Assembly: GCA_964476185.1 (NCBI GenBank)
Contig: CAYYZO010000006.1
Coordinates: 1-64,000 of the forward strand
Direction: 5' to 3'
Source of the DNA: DATNBU01 sp964476185
GTDB taxonomy: Bacteria > Desulfobacterota > Binatia > UBA1149 > CAITLU01
Length of the DNA: 64,000 nucleotides
In this document: in pieces, positions 52,330 through 61,626 of the stretch
Numbering within the stretch: position 1 is the stretch's first letter
How the letters are laid out: each line of letters begins with the position of its first letter
Notes under the pieces: generated by a model
The model's database searches: none
What the model saw: the letters and a program-made list of their open reading frames with translations, nothing else
Told to the model about the DNA's origin: nothing
Position numbers and translations under genes: made by a program

Positions 52330-54819
52330 GTGACAGCGCGACTCGCAGGATCCGGCCCGGCCGGCGAGGCCGGGGCACCGCCGGCCGGCGTCGCGCCGGA
52401 GCCGTCCGTCGAGGCGGCGTGGCCCGCCGGCGCCGGCCACGTGATCTTCCTGCTGGATGCGTCGAGCGCGCTCGAACGCCGAATGCTCGAGGATTGGATC
52501 CGCGGGTCGCGTCCTGCGTCCGTGCCCGAGAACGCGGTGGAGTCCGTCGCGATCCCGCCATCGAGGCGCCGTCGCCGGAAGTCCCCCGGCCTCGCGCGCC
52601 TCGAGACGGCGATCGCGGCCGGCGGCAATCCCCTCATGGCGCCGCTTCGCGTCGCCTGGCTGCCCGCCAACGCCGACGGCTCGCCGCGACTCAGTCCCCT
52701 CGACATCGTGACGATGACCGACCCGCGCGACCCGGGGCCGCTGCGGCAGCGCTGGATCGCGAGCCGTCACCCGGAGCGGGTGCGGGTCGTCGCGGGCGAG
52801 CCGGCGCCGCTCGCCGAGCTTCGCCGCACCTGGCGCGAGAGCGGGGGCCAGTTCGAGAGCGAGACCACCGGCCTGGCGGAGTTCATCGCGCGACGCGCGA
52901 CGCTCGCGCTCGAGCGCTCGGAGCGTCGCCTTCGCGGAGCGCGCTACAAGGTGCCGCGGCTGGTCACCGAGGACATCCTGGCGCGGCCCGCGTTTCGCGG
53001 AGGCATCGCGCGGCTCGCGCGTGAGGTGGGCAAGGGCGAGGCGGCGGTCGCGGCCGAGGCCGCGGGCTACCTCGACGAGATCGCCGCGACGCACGACCCG
53101 TTCGTGATCGACGTCGTGGCCTGGTTGATCGGCGTCCTGTACCGCCGCGGCTATGGGGAGAACATCCACTACGACCGCGGGCGGCTCGAGCGGATCTATG
53201 CAACGGCGCAGCGCCACCCTGTCGTGTTCCTGCCGACGCACAAGTCGAACCTCGATCACCTCGTGCTGACCTACGTCCTGCACGAGAACGGCCACCCGCC
53301 GAACCACACGGCCGGCGGCATCAACATGAACTTCTTCCCCGTCGGTCCGCTGATGCGGCGCGCCGGGGTGTTCTTCATCCGCCGCACGTTCAAGGACAAC
53401 GAAACCTACAAGTTCGTGCTGCATCACTACGTGGACTACCTGGTCGAGAAGAGGTTCACGCTCGAGTGGTATCTCGAAGGCGGGCGCTCGCGCTCCGGCA
53501 AGCTGCTCCCGCCGCGCTTCGGCATGCTCGCGTACGTCGTCGACGCGTGGCAGCGGGGCAAGAGCGAGGACGTCGTGCTCCTGCCGGTCTCCATCGCCTA
53601 CGACCAGATCCAGGACGTCGGCGAGTACGTCGCCGAGGAGCGCGGGGGCGGCAAGGAGAAGGAGAACTTCGGCTGGTTCCTGAAGGTCGTGCGGCGGCTC
53701 CGCCGGCGCTACGGCGACATCCACGTCCGCTTCGGCGAGCCGCTCTCCCTGCGGGAGTTCTACGGCGAGGCCGCGGCCGGCCCGGGAGCGCCGGGAGTCC
53801 CGGACGAGAACCATCTGGCGCTGCAGAAGCTCGCGTTCGAGCTCAGCGTCCGCATCAATCGCGCGACGCCGATCACGCCGACCTCGCTCGTGACGCTCGC
53901 GCTGCTCGGGGTCGGCGACCGCGCGCTGTCGGTCGAGGAGACCGCCGCGGCGCTGACCAACCTCGTCGCCTACGTCGAGGCCCGCCGGCTCCCGGTCACC
54001 GAGGACTTCGACCTGCGCCGGCCGGAGGAGGTGCAGCGCGTGCTGGATCACCTCGTCGAGAACGGCGTCGTCTCGGCGTTCACGGAGGGCCCCGAGGCCG
54101 TCTACGCGATCCGGCCGGAGCAGTTCCTGACGGCCGCGTACTATCGCAACACGGTGATCCACTTCTTCGTGACGGGATCGATCGCGGAGGTCGCTCTGGT
54201 CGCGGCCATGGAGGCGACGACGGGGGACCGCCTCGAGATCTTCTGGACGAAGGCTCTCGCGCTGCGCGACCTCATGAAGTTCGAGTTCTTCTTCGCCGAC
54301 CGTGCGGACTTCCACGAGGAGATGCGCGCGGAGATGTCGCTGCACGATCCCGGCTGGGAGGAGAAGCTGCGGACCGGGGGGAAGGAGATCGAGGCGCTGC
54401 TGCTCGCGGTCAAGCCGTTCAATTCGCACCGGGTCCTGCGCCCGTTCCTGGAAGCCTATCGCGTGGTGGCGGACCAGCTCGCCCTCCTTCCGCCCGACAC
54501 GAGGATCGACGAAGCACGATTCGTGTCGCAGTGCCTCGCGCTCGGCCGCCAGTACCTGCTGCAGAAGCGGGTCACGCGCGCGGAGTCGATCTCCAAAGTG
54601 CTGTTCCAGAACACGCTCCGGCTGGCGGCCAACCGCAACCTGCTGGATGGCGCCCCCGGCGAGGAACTCGCGGCTCGCCGCCTCGCGTTCTCGCGGGAGA
54701 TCCAGCGCGCGATCCGCCGGGTGGACGCGATCGACGTACTCGCGGCAAGCCGGCGCACCGGGCTGCTCGGCCGCGGCGACTCGGACGACGCGCCGGGCGC
54801 GAGGAGGGCAGGGCGATGA
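52330..54819 (+). CDS. plsB: Glycerol-3-phosphate 1-O-acyltransferase PlsB
   Basis: An 829-residue acyltransferase of the PlsB/GPAT family. The catalytic HX4D motif is PTHKSNLDHL (His304, Asp309), followed by the substrate motifs FFIRRTFKDN and WYLEGGRSRSGKLLPP. The long N- and C-terminal regions match membrane-associated PlsB. It makes lysophosphatidate from glycerol-3-phosphate. The GTG 52330 start is the first in frame and lies 79 bases from the divergent HAD-PlsC gene. Its stop overlaps the WS/DGAT gene (ATGA). Confidence 0.9.
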   Translation: MTARLAGSGPAGEAGAPPAGVAPEPSVEAAWPAGAGHVIFLLDASSALERRMLEDWIRGSRPASVPENAVESVAIPPSRRRRRKSPGLARLETAIAAGGNPLMAPLRVAWLPANADGSPRLSPLDIVTMTDPRDPGPLRQRWIASRHPERVRVVAGEPAPLAELRRTWRESGGQFESETTGLAEFIARRATLALERSERRLRGARYKVPRLVTEDILARPAFRGGIARLAREVGKGEAAVAAEAAGYLDEIAATHDPFVIDVVAWLIGVLYRRGYGENIHYDRGRLERIYATAQRHPVVFLPTHKSNLDHLVLTYVLHENGHPPNHTAGGINMNFFPVGPLMRRAGVFFIRRTFKDNETYKFVLHHYVDYLVEKRFTLEWYLEGGRSRSGKLLPPRFGMLAYVVDAWQRGKSEDVVLLPVSIAYDQIQDVGEYVAEERGGGKEKENFGWFLKVVRRLRRRYGDIHVRFGEPLSLREFYGEAAAGPGAPGVPDENHLALQKLAFELSVRINRATPITPTSLVTLALLGVGDRALSVEETAAALTNLVAYVEARRLPVTEDFDLRRPEEVQRVLDHLVENGVVSAFTEGPEAVYAIRPEQFLTAAYYRNTVIHFFVTGSIAEVALVAAMEATTGDRLEIFWTKALALRDLMKFEFFFADRADFHEEMRAEMSLHDPGWEEKLRTGGKEIEALLLAVKPFNSHRVLRPFLEAYRVVADQLALLPPDTRIDEARFVSQCLALGRQYLLQKRVTRAESISKVLFQNTLRLAANRNLLDGAPGEELAARRLAFSREIQRAIRRVDAIDVLAASRRTGLLGRGDSDDAPGARRAGR

Positions 54820-56252
54820 ACGGGTTCGCCTACGAGCCGCTGTCGGCCGCCGACAACGCGTTCCTCGAGCTCGAGGACAGCGGCGCCCACATGCACATCG
54901 GCGCGACGTCGATCTTCGAGGCGTCTTCGCTCGCGCGCGAGGACGGCGGGCTCGACATCGACCGCATCCGCGCCTACGTCGAATCGCGCCTGCACCTCAT
55001 TCCGCGCTACCGGCAGCGTCTCGCCTACGTGCCGCTCGGGCGCCTGCCGGTCTGGGTCGACGACGAGCACTTCAACCTCGAGTACCACGTCCGGCACACG
55101 AGCCTGCCGAGGCCGGGGTCGATGGACCAGCTGAAGGCGCTTGCAGCCCGCGTTCAGTCGCAGCGGATCGACCGCCTGAAGCCGCTCTGGGAGTTCTGGG
55201 TGGTGGAGGGGCTCGAGGGCGGACGTCGCTTCGCGGTTCTCCAGAAGGTCCACCACTGCATGATCGACGGGATCTCCGGCGTGGATCTCCTGGCCGTGCT
55301 GCTGAGCCCGATGGCGTCGACGACATTCGAGCACGGTCCGCAGTTCATCCCGCGGCCGGCGCCGGCTGCGCCGGCGCTCGCCGTCTCGGAGGCGTGGCGC
55401 AGCGTGCGGGAACCGCTCGGCGCGCTGGTTTCGGTCGGCTCGCGCCTGCGGGACCCGGCGTCACTCGCGCGCGACGTGCTCGATGGCGTCGAAGGAATCG
55501 CCGAGGCCCTGACGTCCAGCGCTCGGCCGGCGTCGTGGACGCCGTGGAACCAGCCGATCGGTCCTCACCGTCGCTTCGAATGGTTGCGGCTCGATCTCGC
55601 CTCGATCAAGGCCGTGAAGGACCGGCTCGGCGGGACGGTGAACGACGTCGTGCTGGCGACGGTTGCCGGCGCGGTGCGACGCTTCCTGCTCCAGCGCGGC
55701 GAGGATCCCGACGAACTGCGCATTCGCGCGAACGTCCCGGTCAGCGTGCGCGCGGCCGACGAGCGTGGCAACCTCGGCAACCGCATCGCGCTGTGGATGA
55801 CGGACCTGCCCGTCGACGAAGCCGATCCCGTCGCGCGCCTGGAACGGGTGCGGATCACCACGCATCGGCTGAAGGAATCGAAGCAGGCCCTCGGCGCGCA
55901 GGTCCTCGCGAGCGTGAGCGACATGACCACGTGGCGGCTGCTCGCGACGGCGATCCGCCTGTCGATGAGCTCGCGCCCGTACAACCTCGTGGTGACGAAC
56001 GTCCCGGGACCGCAGCTCGAACTCTATCTGCTCGACGCGCCGCTGCGCGAGATCTATCCGATGGTGAACCTGCTCCAGGGGCAGGGGCTCGGCGTCGCGC
56101 TGTTCAGCTACGCCGGCGTCCTGCACTGGGGCGTCCTCGCCGACTGGGACCTCGTCCCCGACCTCGACCTGTTCGTCGCCGACCTGGCGCGGTCCTTCGA
56201 GGAACTCCGCGCCGCTGCCGGCGTCGGCAGGGCTCAGGCCGCTTCGCTGTAG
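54816..56252 (+). CDS. Wax ester synthase / diacylglycerol acyltransferase (WS/DGAT)
   Basis: A 478-residue acyltransferase. The active-site motif HHCMIDG (His146-His147, Asp151) is intact, and the family's PLWEFWVVEGLEGG and NVPGP segments are present. Such enzymes make triacylglycerol from diacylglycerol or wax esters from fatty alcohols for storage. It is coupled to plsB by ATGA, which favours triacylglycerol. The last 19 bases overlap antisense with the Rieske oxygenase gene. Confidence 0.9.
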   Translation: MNGFAYEPLSAADNAFLELEDSGAHMHIGATSIFEASSLAREDGGLDIDRIRAYVESRLHLIPRYRQRLAYVPLGRLPVWVDDEHFNLEYHVRHTSLPRPGSMDQLKALAARVQSQRIDRLKPLWEFWVVEGLEGGRRFAVLQKVHHCMIDGISGVDLLAVLLSPMASTTFEHGPQFIPRPAPAAPALAVSEAWRSVREPLGALVSVGSRLRDPASLARDVLDGVEGIAEALTSSARPASWTPWNQPIGPHRRFEWLRLDLASIKAVKDRLGGTVNDVVLATVAGAVRRFLLQRGEDPDELRIRANVPVSVRAADERGNLGNRIALWMTDLPVDEADPVARLERVRITTHRLKESKQALGAQVLASVSDMTTWRLLATAIRLSMSSRPYNLVVTNVPGPQLELYLLDAPLREIYPMVNLLQGQGLGVALFSYAGVLHWGVLADWDLVPDLDLFVADLARSFEELRAAAGVGRAQAASL

Positions 56253-57184
56253 AACTGCCGGCACCAGTTGCGGAAGATCCCGATCGGGCCGTCCCCGTCG
56301 CAGAGCACGGGCCGGTCGAGGAACGCCTTGTTCTCCCAGATCGGGATGTCCTCGCGCATCTGCTTCTCGATGTCCATGACGAGCGCCTTGCCGACGCCGC
56401 GCGTGGTGCGCTCGTCGCCGAGGCTCTTGACCATGAACGAGAAGCGCACGTCGACGTACTCGCCGTCGATCGGCGTCACCGACGTGACCAGGCACGTCTC
56501 GACGATGCCGCGGAACAGCACCTGGCCGAAGCCGAAGCCCCAGGACTTCGACTCGATGCTGCCGTCCACTTCGCCCATCGGCGTGCCCATCTTCATCTGC
56601 GACAGGACGTGCAGCAGCGGGCCGTCGGTCGTCGCCTGGCTCTGGGGAACGGTCAGGGTGCCGTGCACGTAGCGGAAGTGGGCCTGGTCGACCGAGTTCT
56701 CGGCCATGTCCTGGTTGTGCGTGCGGATCTTCCAGCGCCGCTTCACGTACGGCGTCCAGTCCTGGAGGCCGTGCTGTTCGACGACCGGCACTTCCCAGTC
56801 CGGCGCGCTCCCGCCGGCATGGTGCCAGAGCATCACGAGGCCGTTGCGCTCCGTCACCGGGTGCCCGGCGAGTCTGGCCGAAGGCGGGATGCGCTTGCCG
56901 TAGGGGATCTCGTCGCACTTGCCGCTGCAGTCGTAGCGCCAGCCGTGGAAGGGGCAACGGATCGCGTTGCCCTCGACCTTGCCGCCGTAGCCGAGGTGCG
57001 CGCCGAGGTGCGGGCAGTGCGCGTCGAAGACGCGAGCCGTTCCGTCCTCGCCGCGGTACAGGACGTAGTCGCGTCCGAAGTAGTGCAGCGGCTCGACCTG
57101 GCCGGCCTCGAGCTCGTCGCTGTACGCGACCTGGAACCAGCCGTTCGGGAAGGGCGTCATCGGGTAGCGCTGGGCAGTGGTCAT
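56234..57184 (-). CDS. Rieske non-heme iron oxygenase, KshA-like
   Basis: A 316-residue oxygenase alpha subunit. The Rieske 2Fe-2S ligands are in CPHLGAHLG and CPFHGWRYD. The mononuclear iron site is NQDMAENSVDQAHFRYVHG (two His) with a later carboxylate. The layout and motif spacing resemble KshA, the 3-ketosteroid 9-alpha-hydroxylase oxygenase, and related Neverland-type sterol oxygenases. Its ATG overlaps the stop of an upstream KstR-like TetR gene. A reductase is not encoded nearby. Confidence 0.85.
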   Translation of the reverse strand: MTTAQRYPMTPFPNGWFQVAYSDELEAGQVEPLHYFGRDYVLYRGEDGTARVFDAHCPHLGAHLGYGGKVEGNAIRCPFHGWRYDCSGKCDEIPYGKRIPPSARLAGHPVTERNGLVMLWHHAGGSAPDWEVPVVEQHGLQDWTPYVKRRWKIRTHNQDMAENSVDQAHFRYVHGTLTVPQSQATTDGPLLHVLSQMKMGTPMGEVDGSIESKSWGFGFGQVLFRGIVETCLVTSVTPIDGEYVDVRFSFMVKSLGDERTTRGVGKALVMDIEKQMREDIPIWENKAFLDRPVLCDGDGPIGIFRNWCRQFYSEAA

Positions 57185-57819
57185 CGTCGGTCGTCTCCGT
57201 TCGTGGCGGCGTGTCCGCTGTTGGAGGTGGCGCGCGTGAGCAGCGCGGTCGCGGTGCTCATGCGCTCGATCACTTCGTTCTGTCCCATCAAGCCGCCTGC
57301 CCAGCCGATCAGGCAGGAGAACCAGATGTGCTGCAGCAGGGCGGCGACCGCGATCTCGTCCTCGCGCACCGGCGTGCCGGGGGCGTCGCCGTTCCCCGAT
57401 GCCGGCGCGGCGACCGGCCCACCGTGCATCGCGGCGAGGATCATCGCGCTCATTCGCGTGTGGAACGCGGCCACCTTCTCGGCCAGTTCGTGGTCACCGG
57501 ACGCGGCGGCGCGAAGGATCGCGCGGGCGAGGCGCGGGCGGCGCATCAGGCCCTTGGTCGCGGTGCGAAAGAACGCGTCGACCCGGTCCAGGGGCGTGGC
57601 GCCGGCCATCGGGCGCGCGTGGATGCGGGCCTCGAGCGCCTCGACCTCCGAATTCAGCGCGGCGATCAGCATGTCCTCCTTGCTGCGGAAGTAGCGGTAG
57701 AGGGTGCCCAGCGCGACGTCGGCCTCGGCGGCCACGTCGCGCAGGCGAACGGCCTCGAAACCGCCCTTCTCGGCAAGATCGATGGCGGTGTCGACAATGC
57801 GGCGCGCGCGCGGGTTCAC
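57181..57819 (-). CDS. TetR-family regulator similar to KstR
   Basis: A 212-residue regulator. The HTH segment RRIVDTAIDLAEKGGFEAVRLRDVAAEADVALGTLYRYFRSKEDML and the following AGATPLDRVDAFF closely parallel mycobacterial KstR (SKGGYEAVQMRAVADRADVAVGTLYRYFPSK; AGATPFQRL), as I recall it. KstR represses cholesterol catabolism and responds to CoA thioesters of steroid intermediates. A KstR-type palindrome sits 9-22 bases upstream of GTG 57819, indicating autoregulation together with the coupled KshA-like gene. Confidence 0.85.
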   Translation of the reverse strand: MNPRARRIVDTAIDLAEKGGFEAVRLRDVAAEADVALGTLYRYFRSKEDMLIAALNSEVEALEARIHARPMAGATPLDRVDAFFRTATKGLMRRPRLARAILRAAASGDHELAEKVAAFHTRMSAMILAAMHGGPVAAPASGNGDAPGTPVREDEIAVAALLQHIWFSCLIGWAGGLMGQNEVIERMSTATALLTRATSNSGHAATNGDDRR

Positions 57820-57827
57820 GGGCAAAT

Positions 57828-57841
57828 TAGAACAGGTTCCA
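57828..57841. promoter_or_regulatory. KstR-type operator TAGAACAGGTTCCA
   Basis: It fits TnnAACnnGTTnnA and is identical to the 14-mer at 16237 except at the two central bases. It abuts the start of the KstR-like TetR gene, the usual place for an autoregulatory site, and also lies 145 bases before the hotdog gene. Confidence 0.7.
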
Positions 57842-57985
57842 CCAGCCCAAGCCAGCCCTCCGGCCGGGCGCGGCGCGGCCGGACCGCCCGGCGGTTCGCA
57901 ACCGGCGGGGTTGACTGGCGCGCCGCCCGGATCGAGAAGCGCCGGGGGTGCGGGTTTGGGCAACGATCGCAAGACCAGTGCCGGA

Positions 57986-58423
57986 ATGGGCTGCTTCGGC
58001 TGCAGCGCCGAGAATCAGCGGGGGCTCGGGCTCGTGTTCGAGCGCCGGGACGGCCTCGTCGAGGCGCGGGCGACCCTCGGCGAGTCGTTCGCCGGCTACG
58101 ACGGGCTGGTCCACGGCGGGATCGTCTCGACGCTGCTCGACGAGGCCATGGGCTGGGCGATCCTCGAACTGGCCGGGCGGTTCGCCGTCACGCGTTCGCT
58201 CGCCGTCGACTTTCGCCGTCCGGTCTTCGTCGACCGTCCGCTGCGCGTGCACGCGCGCATCGCCGGCGAGGAGCCGGACGGCGCCCTGCGCGTCGAGGCG
58301 GGCGTCGTCGACGCTCGCGACCGACTGCTCGCGAGCGCGGTGGGAATCTGGGTGCCGGTGCGCGACAGTCGCGTGCGCGGCGCCCGCGCGAAGCCGCTGT
58401 CCGCGGACCGGCCGGAGGGGTAG
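57986..58423 (+). CDS. Hotdog-fold thioesterase (PaaI/4HBT-like)
   Basis: A 145-residue hotdog protein starting MGCFGCSAENQRGLGLVFERRDG, typical of PaaI-like acyl-CoA thioesterases with the N-terminal CFxCxxxNxxGLGL signature. HGGIVSTLLDEAMGWA is the conserved active-site helix with the catalytic acid. An upstream TTG at 57953 would also be in frame; ATG 57986 is chosen by homology of the first residues. It lies two bases before holA and is divergent from the KstR-like gene. Confidence 0.82.
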   Translation: MGCFGCSAENQRGLGLVFERRDGLVEARATLGESFAGYDGLVHGGIVSTLLDEAMGWAILELAGRFAVTRSLAVDFRRPVFVDRPLRVHARIAGEEPDGALRVEAGVVDARDRLLASAVGIWVPVRDSRVRGARAKPLSADRPEG

Positions 58424-58425
58424 CC

Positions 58426-59511
58426 GTGACGAAGAAATCCCAGGCTGCTGTCCACGTGTTTCTCGGCGAGGCGAGCGTCGTCGATCCGCTCGTGCACGGG
58501 GTCATCGACGAACGGATGGGCCGCGAGTCGCAGTCGCTCGACCTCGAGACGTTCCGCTTCGGCGAGCGGCCCCTGTCGGAGATGGAAGGTGCGCTCCGTC
58601 AGGTCGGCATGTTCAGTCGCGATCGCTGCGTCTGGCTGCGCAGTTTCGTCGAGCCGAAGCGCAAGCCGCCTCCCGAGGACGGCGAGACGGACGAACCCGA
58701 CGAAGAGGAAGAGGAGCAGAACGATGTCGTCGTTCTGCTGGCGCTGCTCGAGGCCGGGATCCCACAGGGCACGACGCTGATCGTGTCGGCGCCGACGCTC
58801 GACGCGCGAGGCAAGCTCTGGAAGTGGCTGGCGAAGAACGCTGCGATCGTGGACTGCCGGCTGCAGGAGCAGAAAGGAAAGCCGAACGAGGACGGGATGC
58901 GCGTGGCGATCCGCTCGCGTCTTGCGGAGCTCGGCGTTGCGAACGTGGGCGCCGGCGTGGTCGACGAGATCCTGAAGCGCAGCGGCGTTGTGCTCGGCGA
59001 GACGCTGCAGGAGATCGACCGTCTCGTGCTCGCCCAGGACGATCCGACGCGGCTCGACGTGGCCGCCGTCCGTTCGGGGATGCGCGACCTCGCCCTGGGC
59101 TGGGTGTTCGACTTCACGACCGCGATCGAGAAGCGGGACCTGGCCACGGCCGAGCGGCTGGTGGCCAGGCTGCTGGCGGACGGCGAGGCGCCGCTTCGAC
59201 TGACCGCGCTGCTGGCGACCCTGTTCGGGGAACTCGTCGCGGCCCGGGCTCTCGTCGAACGCCTGCCGGCCGCGGCCCTGGGGATGAAGGGACACGAATT
59301 CCTGAAGGGGCCGGGGGCGTCGCTTCCCCCTCCGTTCAACCAATGGAAGGGATACTTTCGTATCGACGCCGCCAAGGGCTTCGCGCCGGGGGAACTCGAG
59401 CGCCTGCATGGAGAGGTGCTTCAGCTCGACCTCGCGCTCAAGAGCTCGCCGACCTCGCCGCTGCTGCTGTTCTCCCGCCTCCTGCAGAGCGCCTGCCTTC
59501 CCGCCGGTTGA
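58426..59511 (+). CDS. holA: DNA polymerase III delta subunit HolA
   Basis: A 361-residue clamp-loader subunit. The N-terminal VFLGEASVVDPLVHGVIDE replaces the usual degenerate nucleotide-binding start of HolA, and an acidic insert (EDGETDEPDEEEEEQND) follows FVEPKRKPP. AAKGFAPGELERLHGEVLQLDLALKSSPTSPLLLFSRLL is the conserved C-terminal collar domain. GGAGGGG precedes GTG 58426. The delta subunit opens the beta clamp during loading. It is often adjacent to unrelated genes, as here. Confidence 0.85.
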   Translation: MTKKSQAAVHVFLGEASVVDPLVHGVIDERMGRESQSLDLETFRFGERPLSEMEGALRQVGMFSRDRCVWLRSFVEPKRKPPPEDGETDEPDEEEEEQNDVVVLLALLEAGIPQGTTLIVSAPTLDARGKLWKWLAKNAAIVDCRLQEQKGKPNEDGMRVAIRSRLAELGVANVGAGVVDEILKRSGVVLGETLQEIDRLVLAQDDPTRLDVAAVRSGMRDLALGWVFDFTTAIEKRDLATAERLVARLLADGEAPLRLTALLATLFGELVAARALVERLPAAALGMKGHEFLKGPGASLPPPFNQWKGYFRIDAAKGFAPGELERLHGEVLQLDLALKSSPTSPLLLFSRLLQSACLPAG

Positions 59512-59674
59512 CCGGCGGCTCGGCGGCCGACTTTCCCCGCGGGTCCGTTGAACGCCGCCCCCCGTGTTGGTAGCCTCGGAGCTTGGCGCCCGATGCCGGG
59601 GACGACGCTGGCGTCGTTCGAAGCCGGGTCGCCGTGGACGCGCGAACCGCGCGCGTGCGGTGGAGGTGAGGCGG

Positions 59675-61510
59675 ATGATGTGGACCACTCTGGGGCTTTC
59701 CCGCGATCCGTTCGATCGCTGTCCCGAGCTCGACGATTCGTGTCTGCCGAACACGATGGCGTCCGTGCTCTCGGAACTCCTGTCCGACCTGCGGACGTCG
59801 CACGGCGTCAGCCTCGTCACGGCTGAGGCCGGCAGCGGCAAGTCGATCCTGCTCGCCGCGCTTTCCCGCCGTCTCGCCGTGACGGCCCAGGTCGCCGTGG
59901 TCGACGAACCCGCGTCGTCGCTGGCTGCGATCGCACGCGCCGCACTCGAGCAGATGCGCGACGAGCAACCGCAGGGCGCCGCCGTCGACTGGGTCGCGGC
60001 GTTGCAGGAAGTGATCGCCGAGGAAGCCGGCGCAGGGCGTTCGACGGCGATCGTCGTCGACGACGCGCACCGGCTGTCCCCACAAACCCTGGAAGACCTC
60101 GCCCGGTTGTTCGGTGACGGCCGGTCGTCGCGCCTGCACCTGTTCCTGTTCGGACGTCGGCGGCTGGTCGAGCGGCTGAACGCGGCGTCGGGCCACGCGC
60201 TGGACGACCACCTTCTTCAGGTGGTCGAGCTGGATCCGCTGAGCGTGCGCGAGAGCGTGCGCTACCTCGAGCGGCGAATCGCGATCTGCGGCGGCGAACT
60301 GCTTCGCCTGTTCGACGAAGGCGCCGTCGACGAGGTCGTGCAGCGCTCGGGCGGTTTCCTCGCGCGGCTCGAGGAGATCGCGGTCGAGGCCCTGCGACGG
60401 GCAAGCGGACGCGGAGCGAAGCGAGCCCTGGTCAGCGACGTGGTCGCGAGCGCGCGCGTGGCGGAACGCGACGAGGAGGATGTCATGGCTGCGAAACAGC
60501 AACCGCTTCGGTTCGAACTCTCGGGCGCCGCGGCCGCGGAACCCGCCGACTGGCACGTCGGCGACGAAGACGGTGACGGCGAGGAAGCGTGGGAAGACGA
60601 AGAACCCGCGAGCGACGAGGATTGGCACGCGGAGGACAGCGAAGAAGAGGAGGAGCTCTCCTGGGAAGCTTCCGGCGAGAGCGTCGACATCGAGGAGGAC
60701 GACGGCGAGGAAGACTCGGCCGACGAATACGACGACGAAGACGGCCTGGAGGCAGAGGAAGAGGAGGACTCGCGATTCCTCGCGGCGACCAGGCGATCGC
60801 CGGCGCGCCGACGGCTCGTCGGACCGGCCGTCTTGAGCCTCGCCGCCGGACTGGCGCTGGTCTGGGCGGCGAATCAGATTCCGGGGCCGTCCGCGGATTC
60901 CCCGCGCGGCCGTGACGCCGTGCTGTTCGCCGAACCTCTGGCGTCGAAGCCCCAGGAGATCCTGCGCCTGGCGGCAACGGCGGAGGACGCCGACGCCGAT
61001 GCGCAGGTCCAGGCCTGGCTCTCGCAGCCGAAGGAGAGGCCGGCGCCGGTCGAGGTGGCGAAGGCAGCGCCGGTGGAGGAACCCCCCGTGGCGAAGTCGG
61101 GTTCGGTCGCCGAGGCGAAGCCGTCCGAGGGGACGGCCAGTGTCCGGACGACGGAGCCTACGTCGGGGGACCCCGCGGCCGCCTCGGGGGCGGTCGCGCC
61201 GACGCCCGTGAAGGTCGCGGCGAAACCGGCGACTCCCAAGACCGCCGCGAAGGCTCCCGCCAAGCCGTCCGTGGCCAAGGCGGCCGCGCGGACGCCCGTC
61301 TACACGGTCCAACTCGGCGCGTTCAAGGCGCGCCGCAATGCCGAGGAACTCGCACTCAAACTGCGCGGGAACCCGACCCATATCCTCGAGGAGGGCGGGC
61401 TCTACCGCGTCGTCAGCGGGTCGTTCCGGAAGAAGAGCGACGCCGCCTCGCACGAAACCAGGCTGAAGCGGGCGGGCTACTCGACGTACGTGCGGACCGC
61501 GGTGTTCTGA
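59675..61510 (+). CDS. ExeA/DamX-like AAA ATPase with acidic linker, membrane helix and SPOR domain
   Basis: A 611-residue protein. Residues ~1-265 are an ExeA-type AAA ATPase (WTTLGLSRDPFDRCPE, Walker A VTAEAGSGKSILL, Walker B AIVVDDAHRL). A linker of ~100 residues rich in Asp and Glu leads to one membrane helix (~390-410, PAVLSLAAGLALVWAA). A Pro/Ala/Lys-rich periplasmic stalk precedes a C-terminal SPOR domain (VYTVQLGAFKARRNAEELALKLR), which binds denuded septal peptidoglycan. The order matches DamX, so a cell-division role is likely. GGAGG precedes ATG 59675. Confidence 0.87.
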   Translation: MMWTTLGLSRDPFDRCPELDDSCLPNTMASVLSELLSDLRTSHGVSLVTAEAGSGKSILLAALSRRLAVTAQVAVVDEPASSLAAIARAALEQMRDEQPQGAAVDWVAALQEVIAEEAGAGRSTAIVVDDAHRLSPQTLEDLARLFGDGRSSRLHLFLFGRRRLVERLNAASGHALDDHLLQVVELDPLSVRESVRYLERRIAICGGELLRLFDEGAVDEVVQRSGGFLARLEEIAVEALRRASGRGAKRALVSDVVASARVAERDEEDVMAAKQQPLRFELSGAAAAEPADWHVGDEDGDGEEAWEDEEPASDEDWHAEDSEEEEELSWEASGESVDIEEDDGEEDSADEYDDEDGLEAEEEEDSRFLAATRRSPARRRLVGPAVLSLAAGLALVWAANQIPGPSADSPRGRDAVLFAEPLASKPQEILRLAATAEDADADAQVQAWLSQPKERPAPVEVAKAAPVEEPPVAKSGSVAEAKPSEGTASVRTTEPTSGDPAAASGAVAPTPVKVAAKPATPKTAAKAPAKPSVAKAAARTPVYTVQLGAFKARRNAEELALKLRGNPTHILEEGGLYRVVSGSFRKKSDAASHETRLKRAGYSTYVRTAVF

Positions 61511-61626
61511 GCGTACGCTTTCGGACCGGGCGGTACGGTCTCGTGCGATCGGGATCGTCCTTCGGGCACGGCCCGAGGAGTCGCGGGAGCCGGTTCCGTC
61601 AGTAGGATCAGGGGTTTGCGTAGGAA

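Noticed and set aside
50722..54429. 1235-codon open frame on the minus strand
   Set aside because: It crosses the divergent HAD-PlsC and PlsB genes, both with clear catalytic motifs, and has no recognisable domain of its own.
54302..57694. 1130-codon open frame on the plus strand
   Set aside because: It is a shadow of PlsB, WS/DGAT, the Rieske oxygenase and TetR; Arg/Ala-rich and without motifs.
60500..60780. Acidic low-complexity stretch as a sign of frameshift
   Set aside because: The frame stays open and is flanked in frame by the AAA domain, the membrane helix and SPOR domain; it is a linker.
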